A DNA stretch of 11,525 bases, taken from contig CAMYZR010000018.1 in the NCBI GenBank assembly GCA_947303905.1, positions 1-11,525 on the forward strand. Reading direction: 5' to 3'. The stretch comes from an uncultured Atopobiaceae bacterium. Lineage in GTDB: Bacteria; Actinomycetota; Coriobacteriia; Coriobacteriales; Atopobiaceae. Under the pieces are notes generated by a model. It was not told where the DNA came from. It saw only the letters and a program-made list of their open reading frames with translations, and did not search any database. Position numbers and translations under genes: made by a program. Positions 1-7,795 of the stretch are shown here, piece after piece; the first letter of the stretch is position 1; each line of letters starts with the position of its first letter.

Positions 1-420
1 GACTCGGACTTCGAGGACATCAAGGCCCTCTTTTTGAGCGTATTCACCCAGCCCCCTTGGAACGACGACTGGAGCGACGAGGAGCAGCTTGATCAATACC
101 TCATGGACCTGATGGGAGCGAGGACGCCGCTCGTCTTGGGCTTGGTTGAGGACGGCAGGCTCATCGGCATGTCCATCGGCAACATCAAGCATTGGTACGA
201 GGGTACGGAGTACTACATCGAAGAGCTCTGCATCAGGACGGACGAGCAGGGCAAGGGGCATGGCACCGAGTTCCTCTCCCTCATCGAGAGCCACCTTGCG
301 GGGCGTGGCGTGCGCACAATCTACCTGACGACAGACCGTGTCGTCCCCGCATACGGGTTCTATCGGTCGCGCGGCTTCAAGGAGGTGCCAGACGACGTCG
401 CCCTCTACAAGACGTTCTGA
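1..420 (+). CDS. GNAT-family N-acetyltransferase, 5' end outside window
   Basis: The protein is a Gcn5-related N-acetyltransferase, which would move an acetyl group from acetyl-CoA to an unknown amine substrate. The acetyl-CoA pyrophosphate-binding motif A is visible as R-T-D-E-Q-G-K-G-H-G, with the Q-G-K-G-H-G part at about 247-264, after a beta strand (YYIEELCI). The usual C-terminal part follows (AYGFYRSRGF). The reading frame is open from base 1 (DSDFEDIKALF...), and that upstream peptide looks like a normal GNAT N-terminus. The TTG at 34 is therefore probably internal and the true start lies before the window. 139 codons plus a stop are present, close to a full GNAT domain. The substrate cannot be told from sequence. 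Family assignment is confident; function beyond that is not. Confidence 0.88.
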   Translation, partial: DSDFEDIKALFLSVFTQPPWNDDWSDEEQLDQYLMDLMGARTPLVLGLVEDGRLIGMSIGNIKHWYEGTEYYIEELCIRTDEQGKGHGTEFLSLIESHLAGRGVRTIYLTTDRVVPAYGFYRSRGFKEVPDDVALYKTF

Positions 421-535
421 GGAGGGCCGCAGTGCAGCCAGGTCGCGTCAGTGCATCATCAGCGTGACTTTCATTGCCACATGTGTAGGGGCAGAGCGTA
501 CGTACTCTTTGGCGTGAGAAAGCGAGACAGCCGTT

Positions 536-1639
536 ATGGGATACATCCTTCAGATCTGCACCGGTGCCTGGAGCGCTTCGAACTACTCGACCAAAAGCAT
601 CATCGAGAGGATCGGTTTCATCTCGTCCATGATTCCCGTTGATCGGGTGATCATCGGCTGGAGCATCGACGAGCAGCTCTACCGAGAGGTGGGCTCCTTC
701 TTGCGCGGTCAGGGCATCCAGATGATCCTCTGGCTACCATGCTTCTCGGAGATCGGCGGAATCGCCGACCCGGACGAGACGTTGGACGTCTTCGGGAAGA
801 GAATCGTCGTTCCCCTCGCACAGCCTGGCGAGGACTTCGTCTTCTGTTGCCCGTCCTCAGCCCACAACATCCAAATCGTCGAGTCAATCTACGAGGACCA
901 CTTTGCGAACTGCGGCTTCGATGGGGTGTTCCTCGACAAGATCAGGGGACAGTCCTTTGTGGCGGGCGTCCCCGGCGTGCTGAGCTGCGGGTGCGAGCGG
1001 TGCCAGAAGGCCTTCCTGGAGAAGGGCGTGGACCTCGGGGATGTCCGTAGGCTCTACGAGGAGAAGGGTGACGCCTTCTTCGACATGCGCTCATACCCGA
1101 TGAGCGGTGAGTTTGAGCTCGAGGATCCGATGGCCCAGCGATTCTTCGAGGCCAAGGAGGAAAACGTCGCTGATGCCGTGTCCAAACTGTGCGACTACTT
1201 CAAGGACAGGGGGCTGGTCGTCGGCCTGGACCTGTTCGCACCCCTGGTCAGCCGGTTTGTCGGCCAGAACTACGCACTGATCACCAAGAAGGCGGACTTC
1301 ATCGAGCCCATGCTGTACCGCAGGACGGAAGCTCCCACTGGCATCGGGTACGAGTACGCGCTCTTCGAGAAGCATGCCCCCACCACCAAGCGATGCAGCG
1401 CACCAGCGATGGACAGGGCGTTCTTGAACAGCCAGCTGGAAGCGGTCGGAAGGGTCCGTTGTGAGCGATACCCCGGCATAGAGATCAACTACCTGGCTGA
1501 CATTGCAAGGACGGACGCTAGCTACGTCCACGAATCGCTGGCTGCCGTCAAGGAGTTCGGCTTTGAGGGCGCTGCCCTATGCTGGAACGTGATGGAAGCG
1601 CCAGACGAGCACATCGAGGCCATCGAAGAGCTGGCGTAG
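536..1639 (+). CDS. Uncharacterised protein, possible TIM-barrel glycosidase-like
   Basis: This is a 367-residue soluble protein with no signal peptide and no membrane segment. It alternates predicted beta strands and helices as a (beta/alpha)8 barrel would: VDRVIIGWS (35-43), IQMILWLPCF (61-70), GFDGVFLDKIR (127-137), GLVVGLDLFAP (226-236), ADFIEPMLY (253-261) and GFEGAALCWNV (342-352). The strand ending in FLDKIR resembles the acid-bearing strand of putative glycoside hydrolases. It is followed by a cysteine cluster, C-G-C-x-x-C (151-156) plus K-A-F, like the metal-binding knuckle seen in several hypothetical glycosyl hydrolase families. Specific activity is unknown. The ATG at 536 has only a weak purine-rich stretch upstream (gagac), but the coding frame fits well. 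It follows the acetyltransferase gene after 115 bp and converges with the ATPase gene. It could equally be a catalytically inactive barrel. Confidence 0.8.
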   Translation: MGYILQICTGAWSASNYSTKSIIERIGFISSMIPVDRVIIGWSIDEQLYREVGSFLRGQGIQMILWLPCFSEIGGIADPDETLDVFGKRIVVPLAQPGEDFVFCCPSSAHNIQIVESIYEDHFANCGFDGVFLDKIRGQSFVAGVPGVLSCGCERCQKAFLEKGVDLGDVRRLYEEKGDAFFDMRSYPMSGEFELEDPMAQRFFEAKEENVADAVSKLCDYFKDRGLVVGLDLFAPLVSRFVGQNYALITKKADFIEPMLYRRTEAPTGIGYEYALFEKHAPTTKRCSAPAMDRAFLNSQLEAVGRVRCERYPGIEINYLADIARTDASYVHESLAAVKEFGFEGAALCWNVMEAPDEHIEAIEELA

Positions 1640-1671
1640 GCGCCTTCCCGATCTCTGAACATGACAGGAGC

Positions 1672-2367
1672 CTAGCCGAGCCGCTCGGCGAGATAGTCCC
1701 TCATGACGCGAACCGCGTCGCTCTCGCGCCAGTCCGCCTCGTGGATGTGACCGTCATCAAACGAAAGCAGCTGCGCGCCCTCGATACCCAAGATGATCGG
1801 CGAGTGCGTGGCCACGATGAACTGCGAGCCCCCTTCCGCACCCCTCTCGATAAGCTCTGACAGCTCGAGCTGCCGTCGAGGCGAGAGTGCCGCCTCCGGC
1901 TCGTCGAGGATGAAGAGGCTGCGGCTCGGGGCATAGCGCAAGAAGGAGAGGAAGCTTTCCCCGTGCGACTGCGCGTGTAGGTCGGGCAGCGACACATGAC
2001 CGCCCGCATACTCGGTGTTCACGAGCGTAGCCACGTTGTAGAGCGTCTCGGCACGTAGGTACTGCCCCCATCGCGGCTGCGAGAAGCTACGCACGAGCGT
2101 AAGCGCCTCATGCAGCTCGGAGACGTCATCATAGCTGCTGTGCATGAAATTGAGGGTTCCGCCCTCGCGATTGAAGCCGGCTGCCACGGCAATGGCCTCC
2201 AGCAACGTGGACTTGCCCGTCCCGTTCTCTCCCGCAAAGATGGTCACGTCGTGGGTGAACTCCAGCGACTCCAGACGCGTGAGCGCAAGGATGCCTCGCA
2301 GGTACGAGTCCCTGGGAACTGCCCCCCAGTCGATCGTGACGCTGCGTATGAACCGCGAGTTGGGCAT
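1672..2367 (-). CDS. AAA/ABC-type predicted ATPase (COG3910-like)
   Basis: This 231-residue ATPase has SMC/ABC-type ATP-binding architecture in one small domain. Visible motifs are Walker A G-E-N-G-T-G-K-S-T (46-54), a signature-like S-H-G-E-S (134-138), Walker B L-F-I-L-D-E-P-E (151-158) and the switch histidine in A-T-H-S-P (186-190). Such proteins bind and hydrolyse ATP. Their cellular role is generally unknown, and no transmembrane or nuclease domain is fused here. The open frame extends to an ATG at 2400, but the ATG at 2367 is preferred because AAGGAGATGCC lies directly before it. The gene is divergent from the nuclease-helicase gene (121 bp between starts), and its 3' end faces the barrel-protein gene with only 32 bp between stops. 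It may be a repair or defence accessory, but nothing in the sequence proves that. Confidence 0.87.
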   Translation of the reverse strand: MPNSRFIRSVTIDWGAVPRDSYLRGILALTRLESLEFTHDVTIFAGENGTGKSTLLEAIAVAAGFNREGGTLNFMHSSYDDVSELHEALTLVRSFSQPRWGQYLRAETLYNVATLVNTEYAGGHVSLPDLHAQSHGESFLSFLRYAPSRSLFILDEPEAALSPRRQLELSELIERGAEGGSQFIVATHSPIILGIEGAQLLSFDDGHIHEADWRESDAVRVMRDYLAERLG

Positions 2368-2488
2368 GGCATCTCCTTCATGTGCTGGCCTCTGCCCCAT
2401 GGTAGTGGATACAGGAGACAGATACCTGTTTTCCGCGCCTTTGGATTACCATGGCGTGGGTATCCATCGTGGAACGTGAGGAGGAGAC

Positions 2489-5059
2489 ATGCGAACGCTG
2501 CGGACGTCGGTGCGCAAGCTCGTCGAGTTCCTCCTGCGCTCGGGGGACATCGACTCGGATAGCGATAGTCGCGGCAGCGTCGAGGCCATGCAGGCCGGGA
2601 GCAGCATTCATCGGATGCTGCAGGCCTCGGCTGGTGAGGCCTATCAGGCGGAGGTGTCGCTGGCATGCTCCGTCTTTTTCCCCAACGGTTCCTTCAGCCC
2701 TCATGCCGCCCGTCTCGAGATACGCGAAGAGGCCGTGAGCGACCAGAAAGGGTTCTTTCTTCGCGTCGAAGGAAGGGCTGATGGCATCATCGATGACGGC
2801 ACGCATCCGCTCGTCATCGACGAGATCAAGGGCGTGTCGCGCGACGTGTCTGCCATCGACGAGCCGGTCGCCGTCCACGAGGCACAGGCGCTTTGCTACG
2901 CCTACCTCTATCTCCGCAGCAAGATGGGACCGGCCGCGCTCTCGACCGCCTTCGGAAAGCGGGTCGTGATCCGAATCACCTATGCGAGCATGACCACGGG
3001 CGAGGTGCGTCAGATCGAGCACGCCTACGACACACCAGACATCGAGGCAAGGTTCTTCGCGCTCCTCGAGGCGGCTCAGCGCTGGGCCGCATGGAGGACA
3101 AACCACGACGAGCTGCGAAGGGAGTCCCTTTCCTCGCTCACGTTCCCCCTCAGGCCACGGAGCGGTCAGAAAGAGATCATGGATGCGGTTGCCACCGCCA
3201 TTCACGAGGGCAAGCGCCTGTACGTCCAGGCACCGACCGGCTCTGGCAAGACGCTTGCCACCCTGTACCCCGCGCTCAAGGCCATAGGTTCGGGTAAGGC
3301 GTCTAGGGTTGCCTTCCTCACGGCAAAGACCATGACGCGCGGCCCCGTCCTCGAAGCCATCGACCTCCTCAGGCAACAGGACCTGTCTGCAAGCGTTCTG
3401 GTCATGACGGCTCGCGACAAACTCTGCCCCATCCGCGTCCATACGCATGGCGGGCAGGTGCGCGCCCGTCCCCTGTCATCCCTTTGCAACCCAATCGAGT
3501 GTCCGCTCGCCCGAGGTCACTACGACTCGGTCAACGAGGCCCTCTACGAGGCGATAAGCACCCATGACATCCTTGATTCCCACCGTATCAAGGATGTGGC
3601 CGCGCGCTGGCATGTCTGTCCCTACGAGCTCCAGCGTGACGCGGCACGTTGGTCGGACGTCATCGTCTGTGACTACCACTATGCGTTCGCCCCGTCGGCA
3701 GCTCTCCTTGGCCTGTCGGACGAGGCCGACGGTGGTGACACCATCTATCTCGTCGACGAGGCCCACAACCTCGTGGAACGCATGCGCGAGATGTACAGCG
3801 CAGAGCTCACCGTCGCGGAGTTCAAGAGACTCGAGCAACTCCTGCGCGAGCATGGCGCCCCCAGTCTAGTCAAGAGCGTGCGCGCCGTCATCTCTGCATT
3901 CCCCAACTGGGATAAGGCGCTGCAGTCAGGCGCACGCCCTGGCTCCAAGGGACGAGGGACCCAACCGGCCTATCAGGCAGTGCGCACGAGTGACGCGTTC
4001 GAAGATTCCCTCTCGGCGCTTGCCGACGGCATCGACACCGCCCTAGAGCAGCTCTCCCCCTTTGCGGATGACATGCAAGGGGGCAAAGGTCACGCAAGCA
4101 CTCCCACGGGGGATGCGGTAGAGACCTTCCTCGCCCTGCGGGACACGAGCCTTCAAATCCGTGCCTTTGTCGGGGCTTTGCAGCGGAGCGAGGCGGGCTA
4201 TGTCACGTTCCTCGGCAGGGCTGAGCGGGGCGGGAGAAGGCTCAAGATCTTCTGTGTCGACCCTCACCACGATCTCGACGAGCGACTCGAACAGGCAAGG
4301 GCCGCCGTCTTCTTCTCGGGAACGCTGCTGCCCATGGACTATCACCGAAAGCTGCTCGCGGCTCGCGACGACGACACGTCCCTCTACGTCCAATCCAGCT
4401 TCGATCACAGCCACCAGCAGGTTCTGATCGGCACGGACGTCACCGCCCGCTTCTCGCAGCGCGGACCAGAGCTCTATGCTCGCATCGCTGCCTACCTGAC
4501 GACCCTGACACGCACGCGTCCGGGCAACTACCTGGCCTTACTCCCGTCCTACGCCATGATGGAAGAGGTGTCAAAGGCCCTCGAGCCACTCACGAGTGCC
4601 GAGACTACGGTCATCCGACAGCGCCTCGGCATGCGCGAGGACGAACGCGAGCACTTTGTCGCCAGGTTCCGCGAGACGCGCGCCGCGGGCAAGAGCCTCC
4701 TCGGCCTCTGCGTTTTGGGCGGCATCTTTGGCGAGAGCATCGACCTGCCAGGTGAGTCGCTTGTGGGGGTTGCCGTGGTCGGCACGGGCATGCCGAGGGC
4801 TTCCAGCGAGCGAGAGGTGATCAAGGACTACTTTGACGTCAAGATGGGCAAGGGCTTTGCCTATGCCTACACCTACCCGGGCTTGAACAAGGTGCTGCAG
4901 GCTGCCGGGCGCCTCATCCGCACCGAGGATGACCACGGCGTGGTCCTGCTTCTCGATGACCGCTTTCTCGAGGACGAGCTTCGGGCGGCGTTCCCGCGGG
5001 AGTGGAAGAACGTGCAGGCCTGCACGCTCGAGACCCTGCCTGACCTTCTCGCGCGCTAG
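2489..5059 (+). CDS. Nuclease-helicase: RecB/Cas4-like domain fused to XPD/DinG-type Fe-S helicase
   Basis: This 856-residue ATP-dependent DNA helicase has an N-terminal PD-(D/E)XK nuclease-like domain. The nuclease part shows H41 (S-I-H-R-M-L), D98 (G-R-A-D-G), D111/E112-x-K114 and Q133 (E-A-Q-A-L-C-Y), the layout of Cas4/RecB-type nucleases. The helicase part starts near residue 222 with R-x-x-Q-K and Walker A A-P-T-G-S-G-K-T (248-255). Cysteines 313, 333, 338 and 377 are spaced like the four 4Fe-4S ligands of XPD/DinG helicases. D-E-A-H (423-426) is motif II and Q-A-A-G-R-L-I-R (804-811) is motif VI. The expected role is 5'-3' unwinding with DNA cleavage in repair or recombination in the cytoplasm; this is inferred from the family. 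The ATG at 2489 has a strong site (GAGGAGGAG) 5 bases before it. Length suits a full nuclease plus XPD core. It is not the plain RecB exonuclease or the Cas3 family, since the Fe-S cysteines and D-E-A-H fit XPD. Confidence 0.92.
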   Translation: MRTLRTSVRKLVEFLLRSGDIDSDSDSRGSVEAMQAGSSIHRMLQASAGEAYQAEVSLACSVFFPNGSFSPHAARLEIREEAVSDQKGFFLRVEGRADGIIDDGTHPLVIDEIKGVSRDVSAIDEPVAVHEAQALCYAYLYLRSKMGPAALSTAFGKRVVIRITYASMTTGEVRQIEHAYDTPDIEARFFALLEAAQRWAAWRTNHDELRRESLSSLTFPLRPRSGQKEIMDAVATAIHEGKRLYVQAPTGSGKTLATLYPALKAIGSGKASRVAFLTAKTMTRGPVLEAIDLLRQQDLSASVLVMTARDKLCPIRVHTHGGQVRARPLSSLCNPIECPLARGHYDSVNEALYEAISTHDILDSHRIKDVAARWHVCPYELQRDAARWSDVIVCDYHYAFAPSAALLGLSDEADGGDTIYLVDEAHNLVERMREMYSAELTVAEFKRLEQLLREHGAPSLVKSVRAVISAFPNWDKALQSGARPGSKGRGTQPAYQAVRTSDAFEDSLSALADGIDTALEQLSPFADDMQGGKGHASTPTGDAVETFLALRDTSLQIRAFVGALQRSEAGYVTFLGRAERGGRRLKIFCVDPHHDLDERLEQARAAVFFSGTLLPMDYHRKLLAARDDDTSLYVQSSFDHSHQQVLIGTDVTARFSQRGPELYARIAAYLTTLTRTRPGNYLALLPSYAMMEEVSKALEPLTSAETTVIRQRLGMREDEREHFVARFRETRAAGKSLLGLCVLGGIFGESIDLPGESLVGVAVVGTGMPRASSEREVIKDYFDVKMGKGFAYAYTYPGLNKVLQAAGRLIRTEDDHGVVLLLDDRFLEDELRAAFPREWKNVQACTLETLPDLLAR

Positions 5060-5077
5060 CCACCCCGACACAAAAGC

Positions 5078-5142
5078 GTACACTTCTCGCTCCTTATTCG
5101 GACTCCCCAAACAAGAGACCGAATAGTTGGCGAGAAGTGTAC
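5078..5142. terminator. Long imperfect hairpin between convergent genes, probable bidirectional terminator
   Basis: The arms GTACACTTCTCGC (5078-5090) and its exact complement (5130-5142) form a 13-bp stem. After a short internal bulge an inner stem pairs 5094-5101 with 5119-5126 (TTATTCGG with CCGAATAG, one wobble), leaving a 17-base loop. It lies between the stop of the nuclease-helicase (5059) and the stop of the convergent hydrogenase (5177). Read on the minus strand, the stem is followed by GCTTTTG, a short T run that would suit termination of the hydrogenase transcript. No T run follows on the plus strand. The stem is longer than in most intrinsic terminators, so a small inverted-repeat element or a protein-binding site is also possible. 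Confidence 0.6.
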
Positions 5143-5174
5143 ACTCTACCATTCGTTATGTGCGGGCCCTTCGT

Positions 5175-6761
5175 CTATTCCTCCGGCTGGACGCCATCCT
5201 CGGGACGCTCGAGCTGATGGATGAGCGAGCGGAACTCGTTGTCCACGGCATTGGCGTGAGGCGAGCGCTTGGCGTAGCGCTGGACCGCGGCGCGCGACTT
5301 GTTGATGGCCTGCAGCGTGCCCGCGCCGGCCACGCAGCCGCCCGGGCAGGCCATGCCCTCGAGCAGGTAGCCAGGGTACTTGCCTTTGACGGCATCCTTG
5401 ATCATCTGGCGGCACTCATTGAGGCCCTCGGCGTTGAACACCTTGACCTCGAGCTCGGGATGGGTGTGCTTGAGCGTGTTGACCACGGCATTGGCGACGC
5501 CGCCCGCAACGGCAAAGTTGCGCGCGTCCGCGGAGGCGACGGCAAAGTCGCTCTTGTTGTCGTCCTCGAGCTTGAGGTAGTCGATTTCTTTGGCGTCCAT
5601 CATGCCCGCCATCTCCTCGAAGGTGAGCACGTAGTCGACCTCGGAGCGGACGCTCTTGCGCATGGCCTCGAGCTTCTTGGCAGAGCAGGGACCCACAAAC
5701 ACGATCTTGGCGTTGGGGTGCTGCGAGCGAATCATGCGGGCGGTCAGCACCATGGGCGTGAGCGCCATCGAGATGCACTCTGCGTTGTCGGGGAACTCCA
5801 TCTTCGCCATCGAGGACCATGCCGGGCAGCAGGAGGTGCCCATGAAGGGCTGGTCGCCCTCGACGACCTCCTCGTAGAAGTCCTCTGCCTCCTGGATGGC
5901 GCAGAGGTCAGCACCGATGGCAACCTCCTCGACGCCCGCGAAGCCCAGCAGCTTGAAGGCCTCGCGCAGCTTGCCCACGTTGCCCTTGCCGCCAAACTGG
6001 CCGACGAACGCAGGAGCGACGGCGGCGATGACCTCCTCGCCACCGAGGATCGACCAGATGACCTGGGAGATCTGGCTCTTGTCGGCGATGGCGCCAAACG
6101 GGCAGTTGATGAGGCACTGGCCGCAGCTCACGCACTTCTCGTAGTTGATGTCGGCGCGGCCGTGCTCGTCCGACCCGATGGCCTTCATGCCACAGGCCTC
6201 GGCGCAGGGACGCACGTGATGGTGGACGGCGTGATAAGGGCAGACCTGCGCGCAGCGGCCGCAACCGATGCACTTCTCGTGGTCGATGAAGGCGCGCTTG
6301 TGGCGGAAGCTGATGGCGCCCTTGGGGCAGATTTCGCGGCAGGGGTGCGCCAGGCAGCCCTGGCAGGCGCTCGACACGCGGTAGACGTTATCCTCGCAGG
6401 CGTTGCAGGCAAACTTGATGACATTGATCAGAGGAGGCTCGTAGTAGGAAAGGCCGCCGCTTTCGGCGCGACTGAAGCCTTCACTGATGCGCGAGCGGCT
6501 GTCGGCGCCATGCTGCGAGAGGCCCATGGTCAGGCGGATGCGCTCGCCGATGATGGCGCGCTCGAGAAAGACGCTCTCACGATAGGTGGCGACGTCACCC
6601 GGAAGGATCTTGAACGGAAGCTCGTCAAAGGCATCGTCAATGTCGGCATCCGTCCACTCGGGATGGTCGCCGATGGAGTACATGATTTTGGCTACCTCGC
6701 GAAACACGTCGCGACGGATGCTCGTCAGGTTGGTATAGACACCACGCATGGTATCAGCCAT
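5175..6761 (-). CDS. [FeFe] hydrogenase, group B-type, with N-terminal iron-sulphur domains
   Basis: This 528-residue cytoplasmic protein carries an H-cluster domain behind several Fe-S clusters. The N-terminal region (about 1-110) has no recognised motif. Cysteines follow at 119, 122, 133, 136, 141 and 145. Next come ferredoxin-type sets C-I-G-C-G-R-C-x3-C-P (164-174), C186/C190 and C-V-S-C-G-Q-C-x3-C-P (210-220). The H-cluster motifs are T-S-C-C-P-A-W (309-315), G-P-C-S-A-K-K-L-E (357-365) and E-G-M-A-C-P-G-G-C (468-476), so the ligands C312, C359, C472 and C476 are present. The family interconverts protons and H2 using ferredoxin-level electrons. The group B label rests on the motif variants and on the distinctive N-terminal cysteine region, and physiological roles of that group are poorly known. 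The ATG at 6761 has GAGAGG 6 bases upstream. It follows the pseudouridine synthase gene after 95 bp. No maturase genes (hydE, hydF, hydG) are in the window. Confidence 0.93.
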   Translation of the reverse strand: MADTMRGVYTNLTSIRRDVFREVAKIMYSIGDHPEWTDADIDDAFDELPFKILPGDVATYRESVFLERAIIGERIRLTMGLSQHGADSRSRISEGFSRAESGGLSYYEPPLINVIKFACNACEDNVYRVSSACQGCLAHPCREICPKGAISFRHKRAFIDHEKCIGCGRCAQVCPYHAVHHHVRPCAEACGMKAIGSDEHGRADINYEKCVSCGQCLINCPFGAIADKSQISQVIWSILGGEEVIAAVAPAFVGQFGGKGNVGKLREAFKLLGFAGVEEVAIGADLCAIQEAEDFYEEVVEGDQPFMGTSCCPAWSSMAKMEFPDNAECISMALTPMVLTARMIRSQHPNAKIVFVGPCSAKKLEAMRKSVRSEVDYVLTFEEMAGMMDAKEIDYLKLEDDNKSDFAVASADARNFAVAGGVANAVVNTLKHTHPELEVKVFNAEGLNECRQMIKDAVKGKYPGYLLEGMACPGGCVAGAGTLQAINKSRAAVQRYAKRSPHANAVDNEFRSLIHQLERPEDGVQPEE

Positions 6762-6856
6762 AGTGCACCTCTCTTCGATTGTCCCCTTCGGTTCAGTATG
6801 CCTGATTGGCGCCTGCCCGAAGGGCGTCAGCCGTACGGCTTCGTGTGAGCGGCGCC
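6762..6856 (-). other. 95-bp gap between rluA-like and hydrogenase genes, with two hairpin-forming sequences
   Basis: The gap contains a perfect 12-bp palindrome (AGCCGTACGGCT, 6829-6840) and a 4-bp-stem hairpin (GCCC-GAA-GGGC, 6815-6825). Neither is followed by a T run on the minus strand, so a terminator is not supported. They could be an operator or an RNA structure that tunes hydrogenase expression. No convincing promoter hexamers are visible, so the hydrogenase may be read through from the lysR promoter. Confidence 0.35.
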
Positions 6857-7795
6857 CTAGCCCTCATGCAGGCTTGTCGCCCCCTCGTCAAATCCCATGT
6901 GCGAGAAGCGCGCAGGCCATGCGGTACGCAGGTCAAGCGGTGTGCGCCACACGGGATGGATCAGTCGCTCCTCAAAGGCGTGCAGCATGAGCCCCTCTTT
7001 CGCAGGCTGGCCCCCGTAGAGCGCATCGCCCACGATCGGGTGGCCCGCATGGGCAAGGTGCACGCGTATCTGATGCCGACGGCCGCTGAGGAGCTCCGCA
7101 AGCACGAGCGAGCGACCGCCAGAACGCGCCAGCGTGCGTACGCGCGTGAGGGACGGCTTGCCCGTGCGGCCCACGCGCATCCTGCGGGCATCGTGGCGAT
7201 CCCGCGCGATGGGGCCGTCGAGCTCCAGCCAATCCTCTCCCGGAAGGCTCCCGCGCACCACGGCCAGGTAGCGCTTGGCCATCTCGTGTCCGGCAACCTG
7301 CGCATCAAGCATCGGCTGCAGCTCATCTGCCAGGGAGAACAGCACAAGGCCTGTCGTCTCCACGTCCAGGCGCTGGACCGCCTGCGGTGTGCCCGAAACC
7401 CCCTGCGCCGCAAGCGATGCGGCAAGACGGGCCGTCAGGGTATCCGCATCCGACCCGTCTCCGTGCACGAGCAGCCCCCGAGGCTTGTCCACCGCACAGA
7501 GCACGCGATCCTGGTAGATGATATCGAGCGGTTGCCTCGTACGAGCCATGTCGATGGCAGTCCGCTTGCTCGCGCCCAGACTGAGCTCGACCGTCTCTGC
7601 GGGGGCCAGCGTCCCGTTCGGTTCGAGCGACTGCCCGTTGCGAGTCAGCTGGCCTCTTGCGATGACGCGCCGCGCCATCGCCTTGGAGCCCGTCAGCTCC
7701 TGCGCGAGCGCCGCCGCCGACACCTGCCCGACAATGCGCACAGTCACGGCGTCGTCTCGCAGATCGACCGCCTGCCAGGTGGCCAGCGTGCCCAT
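6857..7795 (-). CDS. RluA-family pseudouridine synthase
   Basis: This 312-residue enzyme isomerises uridine to pseudouridine in RNA, most often 23S rRNA or tRNA. An S4-like RNA-binding region is likely at about residues 17-75 (R-I-V-G-Q-V then A-R-R-V-I-A-R-G-Q). The catalytic domain shows V-D-K-P-R-G-L-L-V-H-G near 102-111, the signature Q-R-L-D-V-E-T-T-G with catalytic Asp144, and the C-terminal G-R-R-H-Q-I-R-V-H-L-A-H-A-G-H (238-252) typical of the family. The frame is open to 7930, but the ATG at 7795 is chosen. It overlaps the lysR stop by one base (TGATG) and has a G-rich stretch (GGGCGGG) upstream, and the extra 45 residues have no family character. The overlap implies translational coupling with lysR. 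The exact target uridine cannot be read from sequence. Confidence 0.91.
   Translation of the reverse strand: MGTLATWQAVDLRDDAVTVRIVGQVSAAALAQELTGSKAMARRVIARGQLTRNGQSLEPNGTLAPAETVELSLGASKRTAIDMARTRQPLDIIYQDRVLCAVDKPRGLLVHGDGSDADTLTARLAASLAAQGVSGTPQAVQRLDVETTGLVLFSLADELQPMLDAQVAGHEMAKRYLAVVRGSLPGEDWLELDGPIARDRHDARRMRVGRTGKPSLTRVRTLARSGGRSLVLAELLSGRRHQIRVHLAHAGHPIVGDALYGGQPAKEGLMLHAFEERLIHPVWRTPLDLRTAWPARFSHMGFDEGATSLHEG

Noticed and set aside
2378..3448. Open frame of 356 codons on the minus strand opposite the nuclease-helicase
   Set aside because: Shadow of a GC-rich gene, with no motifs and in conflict with the well-supported helicase and ATPase genes.
5127..6848. Open frame of 573 codons on the plus strand opposite the hydrogenase gene
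   Set aside because: It is the antisense shadow of the hydrogenase, whose motifs are unmistakable. The plus-strand product is Ala/Leu/Val/Asp/His-rich with no domain.
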